Shown: positions 25,651 through 36,440, numbered from the stretch's first letter. The stretch: 64,000 nucleotides of DNA from Collimonas sp. OK307 (GCF_900113705.1 NZ_FOQI01000019.1:26636-90635), one strand, 5' to 3'. Numbers and translations are program-made. Notes: generated by a model not told the origin, from the letters alone.

Positions 25651-26313
25651 TCAGTTTGATTTGTGCGCTTGCCCCAGCTTGGTTTCCAGGCGGCTTTGCA
25701 AGCGCTCAAAGCACAAGCTCAGGCACCAGTAAATCGCCGCGGCAGCCAGATACAGCGGCAACGGACGGAAGGTCACCGCAATGATTTCCTTGGTGGCCAA
25801 CATCAACTCCGTTACGGTGATGACCGACACCAGCGAAGTATCCTTGATCAGGCTGATCAAGGTATTGCTCATCGATGGCACCGCAATCCGGATTGCCTGG
25901 GGAATGATGATGTAGCGTAGGGTTTGCCAGTAATTCAGGCCGATGCTGTAACTGGCGGACCATTGTCCTGTGTGCACGCCGACAATGGCGCCGCGCAGGC
26001 TTTCCGACAGATAGGCGCCGGCATTCAGGCTCAACGCCAGGACGCCTGCGGTCAACGGCGAAAAGCTGATGCCTATGCTCGGCAGGCCGTAATAAATCAC
26101 GAAGATCTGCACCAGCAGCGGGGTGCCGCGCATCAGGCTGACATAGGTGCTGGCCGGCCAGCGCGCCAGACGCGACGGCAAAATGCGCGCAATCGCCAAT
26201 GGAAAGCCGAGTAGCAGTCCCCCCAGCATTGACGCCACTGCAAACACCAAGGTGTAGCCTACGCCGCGGAACAAGGTCGGCCCCGCTTGCTGCAGCAAAT
26301 CTAGTAATTCCAT
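25651..26313 (-). CDS. Polar amino acid ABC transporter permease (cystine type)
   Basis: A 220-residue inner-membrane permease of the HisM/YecS family: about five hydrophobic segments and the EAA loop (SASYSIGLNYWQTLRYIIIPQAIRIAVP). It is closest in kind to L-cystine permeases (TcyL/YecS), consistent with the FliY-like binding protein encoded upstream. It is second in a leftward pair; a terminator-like hairpin separates it from the binding-protein gene, so it should be made in smaller amounts. No ATP-binding subunit gene is adjacent, so the importer must borrow one encoded elsewhere. The gene ends 22 bp from ppk, in convergent orientation. Confidence 0.88.
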   Translation of the reverse strand: MELLDLLQQAGPTLFRGVGYTLVFAVASMLGGLLLGFPLAIARILPSRLARWPASTYVSLMRGTPLLVQIFVIYYGLPSIGISFSPLTAGVLALSLNAGAYLSESLRGAIVGVHTGQWSASYSIGLNYWQTLRYIIIPQAIRIAVPSMSNTLISLIKDTSLVSVITVTELMLATKEIIAVTFRPLPLYLAAAAIYWCLSLCFERLQSRLETKLGQAHKSN

Positions 26314-26344
26314 ATTGTCTTTTTTAAACCTAGATTTTCTTGCT

Positions 26345-26375
26345 TAAAAAAACATCCCCGCGATGGGCGGGGATG
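26345..26375 (-). terminator. Terminator/attenuator between binding-protein and permease genes
   Basis: On the minus strand, CATCCCCGC (26375-26367) pairs perfectly with GCGGGGATG (26361-26353) around a 5-base loop, followed by seven Ts. It lies after the binding-protein stop and before the permease, and would give excess binding protein over permease. Confidence 0.85.
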
Positions 26376-26407
26376 TCTGGTCTGACTGAAGTGTAACGTG
26401 AATTCCG

Positions 26408-27211
26408 TTACTGCGCCGATGGCGCTTTGCTAACGTCAAAGCCGAACCACTTGAATGAGACTTGCTTGAAACTGCCGTCTTTCAGGATCTCGTCCAGCGC
26501 TTTATTCAAAGCTGCTTCAAATTTAGGGTTGCCTTTTTGGAAAGGAATGCCGATTTTATCGACGTCGCCGAACGTGGCGCCGGCTTTCAATGGCAGATTC
26601 GAGGTTTTGAGCAGATAGCCCACCAGCAGCCTGTCATTCAAGGCTGCGTCGATACGGCCGCTGGCAAGGTCAGCCAGGTACTCAGGCGAGCCAGGATAGG
26701 TTTTGACATCAATCCCTGGCACTGCCTTGGCCTTTTGTTCAAAATTGGTGCCTTGGCCCAGGCCGAGTTTGTAACCCTTCAGCGATTCCAGGGTCGGGAA
26801 GCTGCGCTTCTCGTCTTTCCTGATGATCAATTGCGCCGTGGACAGGGTGTACGGTTGAGAAAAGTCGAAGGCTTTTTGACGCGCTTCGGTAATCCCGACC
26901 TGGTTGATGATGACATCGTATTTGCCGGCGCCGAGGCCTGCCAGGATGCCGCTCCATTCGGTTGTCGTGAATTCCGGCTTTACGCCAAGCCTGGCCGCCA
27001 GCAGCTTGGCGACATCAACCTCAAAACCGTCCAGCTGGCCGCTTTTCGGATCTTTGAAATTGAATGGAGGATAGTTACCTTCCATCGCCACTCTCAGGGT
27101 GCCACGGGTTTTGACGGTATCCAGCAGGTCTGCTGCGAACGCGTTGAGCGCAACGCCGGTGATCAGTATCGCGGCTGCAATCTTGCTCAGTTTTGACATT
27201 GTGGTGGCCAT
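26408..27211 (-). CDS. Amino acid (cystine-type) ABC transporter periplasmic binding protein
   Basis: A 267-residue protein of the bacterial extracellular solute-binding family 3. A signal peptide (MATTMSKLSKIAAAILITG...) is cut after AFA. The mature domain starts LLDTVKTRGTLRVAMEGNYPPF and holds the ligand-binding region (DVIINQVGITEARQKAFDFS). The pattern is that of FliY/TcyJ, which binds L-cystine; other polar amino acids are possible. An AAAGGA ribosome-binding site fits the ATG used here; longer in-frame starts lack one. It is the first gene of a leftward pair with the permease. Confidence 0.9.
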   Translation of the reverse strand: MATTMSKLSKIAAAILITGVALNAFAADLLDTVKTRGTLRVAMEGNYPPFNFKDPKSGQLDGFEVDVAKLLAARLGVKPEFTTTEWSGILAGLGAGKYDVIINQVGITEARQKAFDFSQPYTLSTAQLIIRKDEKRSFPTLESLKGYKLGLGQGTNFEQKAKAVPGIDVKTYPGSPEYLADLASGRIDAALNDRLLVGYLLKTSNLPLKAGATFGDVDKIGIPFQKGNPKFEAALNKALDEILKDGSFKQVSFKWFGFDVSKAPSAQ

Positions 27212-27353
27212 TTTTTTCCTTTGGTTGGTAGCAATTGGTAGCACTATGTTAAGCGTTTTTCCCTGCAAATGTGAAATGATGGTTTTGCGACTTCATATGC
27301 ACTTATTGTCTTTGCATTTCAGGAAAATATCAGCTATCGCCGATCTAGGCAAT

Positions 27354-28220
27354 TTACGGTTTGCCGGGTTTGCTTATTTTCTTGCGCAGGGCCAGATCGG
27401 TAGTCAGTGCGGCAAACTGTTGATATAGCTCCGCGATCCGCGGTTGCCATTGCCGGACCGCCTGATATTGCCTGGATACAGTAGCCAGGTCGCCGCGTGC
27501 GATCGGGCCGGTGAGGGCGGTTGCCGGACCAAGCCGAAAAGCGTTGGCCGCGCTTTCAGACAGCAACGGTTCGATCAATTTCAAGGCAAGCTCCGGTGCG
27601 ATGCCTGCTGCAACGTATGCCTGTTGCGCGACATCGATCAGCGTCACCTGATAGTTGGAGGCGAATACTGCCGCAGCATGGTACAGGGTCTTTTGTTCGC
27701 GCTGGATTTCTACCGATTGCGCGCCAATGGCGCTGAATGCAGGTCCGAGAACCGCCAGAGCGGCGGCATCGCCTTCACTGCCGCACCAGGTGCCGTCGAA
27801 ATGGCCTGCGACTTGTTGTGGATCGGCAAAGCTGCGGATGGGATGGACGCTGGCGACGGCCGCGCCTTGTGCGGTAGCTGCAGCCAGTTCAAGCGACGAC
27901 AGCGCGCCGCTGCAATGAAACACAATGCTGCCCGGTTGCAGTTTGCCGGCGGCGGCGAGGGCGTTGCAACAGGTGGCGATCTGGTCGTCGCTTGTTGCAA
28001 TCAGATAGATGTCAGCGCTGCGCAGACCGGCATGGTCTGCCACTACGCTGCCGGCGCCGATGAAGGCGCTGGCCCGTTGTGCGCTGGCGGTCGAACGGTT
28101 CAGGATGTCGAGCAAGACAAATGTCTGGCGCTCATGCCAAAGCCGGCCCAGAGCCTGGCCGACTTTGCCGCAACCGATGATGCTCAAGGTGAGAGGACGG
28201 CGTTGGCCGCCGTCCGGCAT
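27354..28220 (-). CDS. Rossmann-fold/DUF2520 protein (putative NADP oxidoreductase)
   Basis: A 288-residue protein with an N-terminal nucleotide-binding motif (LSIIGCGKVGQALGRLW, about residues 11-27), a second segment SADIYLIATSDDQIA, and a C-terminal helical DUF2520 domain (EQKTLYHAAAVFASNYQVTLIDVAQQA). The architecture resembles NADP-dependent reductases such as pyrroline-5-carboxylate or ketopantoate reductase, but no substrate is known. A longer start at 28280 would overlap the ABC-F gene by 43 bp; the downstream ATG, 17 bp after that stop, is preferred without a strong ribosome-binding site. It is last in the leftward housekeeping block. Confidence 0.78.
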   Translation of the reverse strand: MPDGGQRRPLTLSIIGCGKVGQALGRLWHERQTFVLLDILNRSTASAQRASAFIGAGSVVADHAGLRSADIYLIATSDDQIATCCNALAAAGKLQPGSIVFHCSGALSSLELAAATAQGAAVASVHPIRSFADPQQVAGHFDGTWCGSEGDAAALAVLGPAFSAIGAQSVEIQREQKTLYHAAAVFASNYQVTLIDVAQQAYVAAGIAPELALKLIEPLLSESAANAFRLGPATALTGPIARGDLATVSRQYQAVRQWQPRIAELYQQFAALTTDLALRKKISKPGKP

Positions 28221-28237
28221 TGCGTTTAGTTGCCGAG

Positions 28238-30244
28238 TTAATTGCCCAGCAGCTCCAGCGCTTCCTGTTGCTCCAGCCATTCCGCCTCCAGTTGCGTCAG
28301 TTCCTTGGCATAAAACGCCTGATCGGCGAGCAGCGTCGCCAATTCCTTTTTCTTGTCTTTATCGTAGATTTCCGGATCGGCCAGGCGCGTATCGACAGTA
28401 TGCTTCTGCGCGCTGCGTTTGGCGATCTGCTCATCCAGGCGCTTGATGCGCGATTCGATTGGTTTCTTTTGCGCCGCCAGCTTTTGCCGCGCTTCGGCTT
28501 CCGCACGCTTTTGTTCGCGGCGGTCGGCATTGTCGACCACGGGAGCCGCTGCCGGAGCGACTGCGCTAGCGATTTTTGCCTTGCTGCTGGCTTTTGGCAG
28601 CGCCGCGTCGGTCGCACTGTTTTTAGCCGCCAGCTTGGTCTTGAACAGCCAGTCCTTGTAATCGTCGAGGTCACCGTCGAATGGCTCTACCTTGCCGTCG
28701 GCGACGATGATGAATTGATCGGTGGTAGCACGCAACAGATGGCGATCATGTGACACCAGCACCAGTGTGCCTTCGAACTGCGCCAGCGCCATGGTCAGTG
28801 CTTCGCGGGTTTCCAGGTCCAGATGGTTGGTCGGTTCATCCAGCAGCAACAGGTTAGGGCGCTGCCAGACGATCAAGGCCAGCGCCAGGCGTGCCTTTTC
28901 GCCGCCGGAAAACGGTGCGATCGAACTGGTCACCATCGGGCCGTTGAAATTGAAGCTGCCGAGGAAGTTGCGCAACTCTTGCTCGCGCACGGTTGGCGCG
29001 ATCTTGCCCATATGCCACAACGGCGATTCATCATGGCGCAGCATTTCCACCTGATGCTGGGCGAAGTAGCCGATCGACAAGCCCTTGCCGAACTGGGCAT
29101 CGCCGTGCAACGGCTTGAGTTCTTCTGCAATGGTCTTGATGAAGGTCGATTTACCTGCGCCGTTGACACCCAGCAGACCGATACGCTGGCCGATCTGCAA
29201 AGAGAAATTGATGCCGGCGATGATTACCTTTTCGGTGACGTCATGGCTGGTTTCGCTTTCGGTGCGATAGCCGGCGCTCACATCTTCCATCACCAGCAAG
29301 GGATTAGGTGCGCTCAGCGGCACCCGGAATTCGAACGAGAATTCAGCTGCGGCGCGCAATGGCGCAAGTTCTTCCATCTTGGCCAGGGCCTTCATCCGGC
29401 TTTGGGCCTGACGCGCTTTGCTGGCCTGGGCCTTGAAGCGGTTGATGAACGATTCCAGATGCGCACGCTGGCGCATCTGTTTTTCCAAAGTACCGGCAGC
29501 CAGTTCCAGCTGCGCAGAACGCTGGCGCTCGAACGAGGAGTAGTTACCTGAGTAACGCTTCAGCTTGCGCTCATCGATGTGCACGATCACATTCACCACG
29601 CCGTCGAGGAAGTCGCGGTCATGGGAGATGATGATCAGGGTGCCGGGATAGCGCTTGAGCCAGTCTTCCAGCCAGATGATGGCGTCCAGGTCCAAGTGAT
29701 TGGTCGGTTCATCGAGTAGCAGCAGGTCGGACGGGCACATCAGCGCTTGCGCCAGGTTCAGGCGCATGCGCCAGCCGCCGGAGAAGCTGGCCACCGGTTG
29801 ATCCATTTGCGCCAGCGAGAAGCCGAGGCCGGTCAGCAATTGCTCGGCGCGCGAACGTACCGTGTAAGCATCGGCATCGGCCAGGGCGCTATACAGTTCG
29901 CCGATCAAAATGCCGTTGGAAGTGGTTTCCGGTTCGCTTTCGAGGAACGCCAGTTCTTCTTCCAGGCGGCGCAGGGTAACGTCGCCATCGATAGCGTATT
30001 CAATTGCAGGACGGTCCAGCGCCGGGGTTTCCTGGGCAACGTAGGCCATGCGCCATTTCGTCGGGAAATCGATCTCGCCGAGGTCGGCATGCAGCTCCCC
30101 GCGCAGCAGCCCGAACAGGCTGGACTTGCCGGCGCCGTTAGCGCCGATCAGGCCGATCTTGTCGCCCGGGTTGAGGGTGACGTCGACATTGTCGAGCAAA
30201 GGCTTGACGCCGCGCATCAGGGAAACTTGTTGAAAACGTATCAT
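28238..30244 (-). CDS. ABC-F family ATPase (YheS-like)
   Basis: A 668-residue cytoplasmic protein with two ABC ATPase domains and no membrane segments: GANGAGKSS and GVNGAGKST as Walker A, SFSGGWRMR and PFSGGEKAR as signatures, and LLLDEPTNHLDL twice. The roughly 80-residue linker between them (IDERKLKRYSGNYSSFERQRSAQ...) identifies ABC-F. A charged C-terminal coiled-coil extension (about 545-665) is rich in Lys, Ala and Gln. ABC-F proteins act on the ribosome, resolving stalled translation. YheS is the best fit from domain layout and length. It sits 135 bp after prmB on the same strand. Confidence 0.92.
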   Translation of the reverse strand: MIRFQQVSLMRGVKPLLDNVDVTLNPGDKIGLIGANGAGKSSLFGLLRGELHADLGEIDFPTKWRMAYVAQETPALDRPAIEYAIDGDVTLRRLEEELAFLESEPETTSNGILIGELYSALADADAYTVRSRAEQLLTGLGFSLAQMDQPVASFSGGWRMRLNLAQALMCPSDLLLLDEPTNHLDLDAIIWLEDWLKRYPGTLIIISHDRDFLDGVVNVIVHIDERKLKRYSGNYSSFERQRSAQLELAAGTLEKQMRQRAHLESFINRFKAQASKARQAQSRMKALAKMEELAPLRAAAEFSFEFRVPLSAPNPLLVMEDVSAGYRTESETSHDVTEKVIIAGINFSLQIGQRIGLLGVNGAGKSTFIKTIAEELKPLHGDAQFGKGLSIGYFAQHQVEMLRHDESPLWHMGKIAPTVREQELRNFLGSFNFNGPMVTSSIAPFSGGEKARLALALIVWQRPNLLLLDEPTNHLDLETREALTMALAQFEGTLVLVSHDRHLLRATTDQFIIVADGKVEPFDGDLDDYKDWLFKTKLAAKNSATDAALPKASSKAKIASAVAPAAAPVVDNADRREQKRAEAEARQKLAAQKKPIESRIKRLDEQIAKRSAQKHTVDTRLADPEIYDKDKKKELATLLADQAFYAKELTQLEAEWLEQQEALELLGN

Positions 30245-30379
30245 GTCTACTATCTGCTAACTATCTTGCTAAATGAGTGGCCATGCATGTGTTTAAAACC
30301 ACATGCAGGTTGTGATGGTCTTGCTTGCTGCTTAATTACTATTACCTGAGCGCATGGCCCATGGCTGGCAGCTTGTGAT

Positions 30380-31264
30380 TTAAGGCAGTTGGTCTGCGGT
30401 CAGCAGGAATACCATATCGTCGCCGGCGCTGGTCGATACCCAGGTCATTTCCAGGTCGGGGAACGCGGCTTCGGCGAAGGCACGCTCGTTGCCGATTTCG
30501 ACCACGAGTACGCCGTTGGCGGTCAGGCGTTGCTTGGCGCCGGCAACAATCTTGCGCACCAGGTCCATGCCGTCGCTGCCGCCGGCCAGGGCGATTTGCG
30601 GTTCACGCAGATACTCCGGCGGTAACTTGTCCATCGAACCGGAATTGACATACGGCGGGTTGGTGACGATCAGGTCGTATTTTTTTGCCGGGACCTTGCT
30701 GTACAGATCGGATTCGATCAGCGTAATGCGATCCTGCAAATCATAGTCATCGACGTTGCGACGCGCCACAGCCAATGCATCGGCCGAAATATCCGCGGTG
30801 TCGACATGGGCCTGCGGGAAGGCGTCCGCCAGCATGATAGGCAGGCAGCCGGAGCCGGTGCACAGTTCCAGGATATTGCTGACCGCCTCGGGATCTTGCA
30901 GCCATGGCGAGAAGTGGTCAGGAATCAGTTCGGCGATGAACGAACGCGGCACGATCACGCGCTGGTCGACGTAAAAACGGTATTCGCCCAGCCAGGCTTC
31001 ATTGGTGATGTAAGCGGCAGGAACGCGATCGGTGCTGCGTTTTTCAATCACCTGCAGTACGGCGTCGATTTCATGCGGCAGCAAGCGCGCGTCGAAAAAC
31101 GGCTCGATCTTGTCCAGCGGCAGCTTCAGCGTATGCAGGATCAGATAGGCCGCCTCATCCAGCGCGTTACTGCTGCCGTGGCCGAAGAACAGGCCGGCGG
31201 TATTGAAGCGGGTAACTGCATAGCGCAGCAAGTCGCGGATGGAGGTAAAGGATTGTGGTGTCAT
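30380..31264 (-). CDS. prmB: Ribosomal protein L3 N5-glutamine methyltransferase
   Basis: A 294-residue SAM-dependent methyltransferase. The SAM-binding motif ELCTGSGCLPI and the catalytic NPPYV (glutamine N-methylation signature) at about residue 197 are intact. The N-terminal helical domain and overall length match PrmB rather than the release-factor enzyme PrmC (about 280 residues). It methylates a glutamine of ribosomal protein L3. It is encoded between dapE (with a terminator in the gap) and the ABC-F gene, an order shared by many Burkholderiales. Confidence 0.9.
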   Translation of the reverse strand: MTPQSFTSIRDLLRYAVTRFNTAGLFFGHGSSNALDEAAYLILHTLKLPLDKIEPFFDARLLPHEIDAVLQVIEKRSTDRVPAAYITNEAWLGEYRFYVDQRVIVPRSFIAELIPDHFSPWLQDPEAVSNILELCTGSGCLPIMLADAFPQAHVDTADISADALAVARRNVDDYDLQDRITLIESDLYSKVPAKKYDLIVTNPPYVNSGSMDKLPPEYLREPQIALAGGSDGMDLVRKIVAGAKQRLTANGVLVVEIGNERAFAEAAFPDLEMTWVSTSAGDDMVFLLTADQLP

Positions 31265-31422
31265 GGTGCAAATTATAAAGGTAGGGCGGGTGCGCGACGA
31301 CTTTGCCGCTGAGGTCGCAAAAGTGTCAGGCGGATTTTATCGGAAATGCCGGGCCGAATGGGTCTTAGCAAGACAAGAAGCCCGCTAAGACCTTGATTTT
31401 GTTGTTATTTGTTCAAATTAGA

Positions 31423-31450
31423 GCAAATAAGGCCGCAACAATGTGCGGCC
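31423..31450 (-). terminator. Probable terminator after dapE
   Basis: On the minus strand GGCCGCA (31450-31444) pairs with TGCGGCC (31437-31431) around a 6-base loop and is followed by TTATTTGC. It lies 30 bp after the dapE stop. The T-tract is imperfect. Confidence 0.6.
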
Positions 31451-31479
31451 ATCTGTGGCTGTGCACCGTTTGAGCAACA

Positions 31480-32670
<1,191 letters not shown>

Positions 32671-33024
32671 TTATTGGCTGAATATTTCTTGGTACAGTGC
32701 GTCCGAAAAACCGACATACGTATTCTTGCCGGTGAACAGCACCGGCCGCTTGATGATGGATGGCAGCTCCATCATCAATGGCGTAGCGCTGATGCCGTCA
32801 GTGATGCCGTTACGGCGCTGTTCCGACAAGCCGCGCCAGGTAGTGCCCTTGCGGTTCACCAACGTGTCCCAGGGCACATCCGCCAGCCAGGTCGTGATCA
32901 GTTGCGCCGTGACGCCGTCTTTCTTGAAATTGTGAAACGTGTATGCGATCTCTTGATCTTCCAGCCAGGTGCGGGCTTTCTTGACTGTGTCGCAATTGGG
33001 AATGCCGTAAAGAGTAATTGCCAT
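32671..33024 (-). CDS. ArsC/Spx-family reductase (YffB-like)
   Basis: A 117-residue thioredoxin-fold protein of the ArsC family: LYGIPNCDTVKKARTWL at the N-terminus with a single cysteine (C11) and RPVLFTGKNTYVGFSD at the C-terminus, as in YffB. It lacks the resolving cysteines of true arsenate reductases, so arsenate reduction is doubtful; YffB is thought to be glutathione-dependent but its role is unknown. It sits between pilU and dapE, a conserved place beside dap genes in this group. Confidence 0.87.
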   Translation of the reverse strand: MAITLYGIPNCDTVKKARTWLEDQEIAYTFHNFKKDGVTAQLITTWLADVPWDTLVNRKGTTWRGLSEQRRNGITDGISATPLMMELPSIIKRPVLFTGKNTYVGFSDALYQEIFSQ

Positions 33025-33054
33025 AGATTGAATGCGGTTTGGTGTGGATGTGAC

Positions 33055-34200
33055 CTACAGGTCCAGTGTGAATTCGGTGAAAGTAGCGCCTTCGACGCGT
33101 TCCGGTTCTGGCGCCACTGGTGTCGAATTCTTCTTGGAACTCGGCGTGTGGTTGTTGATCAGCCAGTACAGGTTGCTTGGGGAATCGGCGTGCGCCAGCG
33201 CTTCGTCCTGGGTGATGACGCCATCGTCGATCAATTGCATCAGCGCCTGCTCGAAGGTTTGCGAACCGGGCGCCAGGCTCTTCTCCATCGCTTCCTTGAT
33301 CTGGCTGATATTGTCTTCTTCAATCAGTTCAGAGACGTGACGGGTGTTGAGCATGATTTCGACCGCCGGGGTGCGCTCGCCATCGACGGTAGTGACCAGT
33401 CGTTGCGACACAATCGCGGCCAGGGTCGAGGCCAGGTCTTCCAGCAGTGCCGGCCGGTTTTCTATCGGATAAAAACTGATGATGCGGTTCAGCGCACGGT
33501 AGGTATTGTTGGCATGCAGCGTCGATACCACCAGATGGCCGGACTGGGCATAGGCCATGGCGGCCGACATGGTTTCCTTGTCGCGGATTTCGCCGATCAG
33601 GATGCAATCAGGCGCTTGCCGCAACGCGTTTTTCAAGGCGCCGTTGAGGTCGGTGGTATCGCTGCCGATTTCGCGCTGGTTGACGATGGAACGGTGGTTA
33701 TGAAACAGGAATTCGATAGGATCTTCCAGGGTCAGGATATGGCCTGCCTGGGTTTTGTTGCGATAGTCCAGCATCGAGGCGATGGTCGTCGATTTACCGG
33801 AGCCGGTGGCGCCCACCACTAACAGCAAACCGCGCTTGCGGCCGATCAGTTCGACCAGCGCAGGCGGCAGGCGCAATTCTTCAAATGCCGGAATTTCGTA
33901 GGGAATATAACGGATCACGGCGGAAATGCTGCCGCGCTGGCGGAACGCCGACAGCCGGAAGCTGCCGACACCAGCTATCGGCAGACCGAGATTCAATTCA
34001 TTGTTGCGTTCCAGTTCTTGCAAGCGATCGGCAGACAGCACCTCATTCAACAGCATCTGGATCGTGTGTTCATCCATGTTCTGCTGATTGACCGGGACCA
34101 TCTGGCCCTTGATCTTCAGATGAATCGGCGAACCGGGCGCCAGGAACATGTCCGACGCACTTTTTTCCTGCATCAGATGAAACAAGCGATCCATTGCCAT
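33055..34200 (-). CDS. pilU: PilT/PilU-type twitching motility ATPase
   Basis: A 381-residue hexameric secretion-type ATPase: Walker A GATGSGKST, Asp box ILTLEDPIEF, Walker B LRQAPDCILIGEIRD, and the His box HLVVSTLHANN. The extended C-terminus (about 40 residues after the ATPase core) and sequence fit PilU rather than PilT. It powers type IV pilus retraction together with PilT. The ATG at 34200 has AAGGAG at good distance; TTG just before and ATG 6 bp after are alternatives. It stands among dap genes with no other pilus gene nearby, a placement common in Burkholderiales. Confidence 0.88.
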   Translation of the reverse strand: MAMDRLFHLMQEKSASDMFLAPGSPIHLKIKGQMVPVNQQNMDEHTIQMLLNEVLSADRLQELERNNELNLGLPIAGVGSFRLSAFRQRGSISAVIRYIPYEIPAFEELRLPPALVELIGRKRGLLLVVGATGSGKSTTIASMLDYRNKTQAGHILTLEDPIEFLFHNHRSIVNQREIGSDTTDLNGALKNALRQAPDCILIGEIRDKETMSAAMAYAQSGHLVVSTLHANNTYRALNRIISFYPIENRPALLEDLASTLAAIVSQRLVTTVDGERTPAVEIMLNTRHVSELIEEDNISQIKEAMEKSLAPGSQTFEQALMQLIDDGVITQDEALAHADSPSNLYWLINNHTPSSKKNSTPVAPEPERVEGATFTEFTLDL

Positions 34201-34255
34201 CAAAAAGCTCCTTAATTTATTTTTCTTCGCAGTCCAACTGTCTTATCTGATCAGG

Positions 34256-34288
34256 CGCAGGGCGGGCAAACTGCTTGCCGGCCCTGCG
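34256..34288. other. Intergenic stem-loop between dapD and pilU
   Basis: 14-base arms (CGCAGGGCGGGCAA and TTGCCGGCCCTGCG) pair with a single mismatch around a 5-base loop. There is no T-tract on either strand, so this is more likely an mRNA-end stabiliser than a terminator. Confidence 0.55.
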
Positions 34289-34312
34289 TGTGCGGCACAA
34301 AGCAATAAATAA

Positions 34313-35140
34313 TCAGGCTTCGCGCAGCAGTTCGTTGATGCCGGTCTTGGCGCGGGTCTTGGCATCGACGCGCTTGACGATGACTGCGCAATACAAGCTG
34401 TATTTGCCGTCGGCCGAAGGCAAGCTGCCGGAAACCACCACCGAACCCGAAGGGATGCGGCCGTAAGTAACTTCACCGGTAGCACGGTCGTAAATCTTGG
34501 TCGACTGGCCGATGTAGACGCCCATCGAAATCACCGAGTTTTCTTCAACGATCACGCCTTCGACGATTTCCGAACGGGCGCCGATGAAGCAATTGTCTTC
34601 GATGATGGTCGGGTTGGCCTGCATTGGCTCCAGTACGCCGCCGATGCCGACGCCGCCGGACAAGTGAACGTTCTTGCCGATCTGTGCGCAGGAACCGACA
34701 GTGGCCCAGGTATCGACCATGGTGCCTTCATCGACATACGCGCCGATGTTGACGTAGGACGGCATCAGGACCACGTTCTTGCCGATGAAGCTGCCGTGAC
34801 GGGCAACTGCCGGCGGCACCACGCGGAAACCGCCCTTGGCGAAATCTTCTGCGGTGTAGTTGGCGAACTTGGTCGGCACTTTGTCGTAGAACTGCATGTT
34901 GTCGCCGGCCGGCATAGGCAGGTTGTCTTCCAGGCGGAACGACAGCAGCACGGCCTTCTTGATCCATTGATTGACGACCCAGTTGCCGTCGATTTTTTCG
35001 GCGACGCGCAAGGTGCCCTGGTTCAGTTCGGCGATGACCTTGGCGACCGCTTCACGGACATCGGCCGGTGCGGTCTTAGGTGAGAATTCGGTACGCTGTT
35101 CCCAGGCCTGGTCGATAAATGCTTGCAGAGATTGAGTCAT
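34313..35140 (-). CDS. dapD: Tetrahydrodipicolinate N-succinyltransferase
   Basis: A 275-residue left-handed beta-helix transferase. Hexapeptide-type repeats run from about residue 105 to 220 ([37 protein letters not shown]), with the family motif [16 protein letters not shown]. It transfers succinyl from succinyl-CoA to tetrahydrodipicolinate in lysine/DAP synthesis. It follows dapC by 97 bp on the same strand; with dapE it completes the succinylase branch apart from dapF. Confidence 0.96.
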   Translation of the reverse strand: MTQSLQAFIDQAWEQRTEFSPKTAPADVREAVAKVIAELNQGTLRVAEKIDGNWVVNQWIKKAVLLSFRLEDNLPMPAGDNMQFYDKVPTKFANYTAEDFAKGGFRVVPPAVARHGSFIGKNVVLMPSYVNIGAYVDEGTMVDTWATVGSCAQIGKNVHLSGGVGIGGVLEPMQANPTIIEDNCFIGARSEIVEGVIVEENSVISMGVYIGQSTKIYDRATGEVTYGRIPSGSVVVSGSLPSADGKYSLYCAVIVKRVDAKTRAKTGINELLREA

Positions 35141-35237
35141 GATGGTTCGCTGATTAAAAGTTTAAAAACGTGAATTTCATCATGACGACGATGAAAATAC
35201 TTCGTCATGATGCAATAAGTAAGATCAGGGCGTAGCT

Positions 35238-36440
35238 CTATAGGCCGCGGCAGAAAGCGGCGATTCGCTGCGCTGCTTCGAGGCATTCTTCCACCTCCGC
35301 CACCAGCGCCATGCGGATGCGTTGCCGGCCCGGGTTGCTGCCATGGGCGTCGCGCGCCAGATAGCTGCCAGGTAATACCGTTACATTATATTCGGCATAC
35401 AGCCGCTTGGCGAAGTCGGTATCAGAGATGTTTGCCAGTTTGTCTACTTTCGCCCATAGATAAAAGCCGGCGTCGGGCAACGCTACATCCAGTACAGTTT
35501 GCAGCACCGGCGTGACTTGTTGGAATTTAGCCATGTATTTGGCGCGGTTTTCGACGACGTGGGTTTCGTCGTTCCAGGCGGCGACCGAAGCCGCTTGCAC
35601 TGGCGGGCTCATGGCGCCGCCGTGATAGGTACGATACAGCAGGAATTTCTTCAAAATGGCGGCATCGCCGGCCACAAAACCTGAGCGCATGCCGGGCACA
35701 TTGGAGCGCTTCGACAAGCTGGAAAAAGCGATCAGGCGTGGATAGCTGGTACGCCCCAGTATGTTGGCGGCTTGCAGACCGCCTAATGGCGCTTCTGGCT
35801 TGAAATAAATCTCGGAATAGCATTCATCGGCCGCAATCACGAAACCGTGACGATCCGACAGTGCAAACAATTCTTTCCAGTCTTCCAGCGACAATACGGC
35901 GCCGGTCGGATTGCCGGGCGAGCACAGGTACAGCAGCTTGACGCGCGGCCAGACATCGTCCGGCACGCTGCGGTAATCCGGGGCGAAGTTACGGGCAGGG
36001 TCGGAGTTGACGAAATACGGCTGGGCGCCCGACAGATAGGCAGCGCCTTCGTAAATTTGGTAAAACGGATTGGGGCACATCACCAGTGCATCTGCCTGGC
36101 TCGGATCGACTACCGTCTGCGCCAGCGCAAACAACGCTTCGCGCGAACCGTTGACCGGCAGGATCTGGGTCGCCGGATCGAGCGGCGGCAAACCGTAGCG
36201 TCGCTCCAGCCAGCCGGCGATCGCGGCCCGCAATGGTTCCGCGCCGATGGTGCTGGGATAGCTGGCCAGGCCGTTCAGATTGTCGCTCAGCGCTTGCTGG
36301 ATAAACTTTGGAGTCGGATGCTTAGGCTCGCCGATTCCAAGGCTGATCGGCTTGTATGCCGGGTTGGGCGTGACGTCTGCGAATAACACGCGCAGTTTTT
36401 CAAACGGATACGGCTGCAGCCGGTCTAGTAATGGATTCAC
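35238..36440 (-). CDS. dapC: Succinyldiaminopimelate transaminase
   Basis: A 400-residue fold-type I aminotransferase. PNPFYQIYEGAAYLSGA and LLYLCSPGNPTGAV are cofactor and substrate segments; the PLP lysine lies in FSSLSKRSNVPGMRSGF. The usual family N-terminus (M)NPLLDRLQPYPFEKL begins here with a GTG codon; upstream in-frame residues (TYSRFSLFHF...) look like translated leader. No strong ribosome-binding site is visible, so the start is moderately certain. It makes N-succinyl-LL-DAP from glutamate and the keto precursor. First gene of the leftward block. Confidence 0.9.
   Translation of the reverse strand: MNPLLDRLQPYPFEKLRVLFADVTPNPAYKPISLGIGEPKHPTPKFIQQALSDNLNGLASYPSTIGAEPLRAAIAGWLERRYGLPPLDPATQILPVNGSREALFALAQTVVDPSQADALVMCPNPFYQIYEGAAYLSGAQPYFVNSDPARNFAPDYRSVPDDVWPRVKLLYLCSPGNPTGAVLSLEDWKELFALSDRHGFVIAADECYSEIYFKPEAPLGGLQAANILGRTSYPRLIAFSSLSKRSNVPGMRSGFVAGDAAILKKFLLYRTYHGGAMSPPVQAASVAAWNDETHVVENRAKYMAKFQQVTPVLQTVLDVALPDAGFYLWAKVDKLANISDTDFAKRLYAEYNVTVLPGSYLARDAHGSNPGRQRIRMALVAEVEECLEAAQRIAAFCRGL

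Noticed and set aside
30284..30307. 8-bp inverted repeat TGCATGTG/CACATGCA before the ABC-F gene
   Set aside because: No T-tract and no repeat elsewhere; could be chance.
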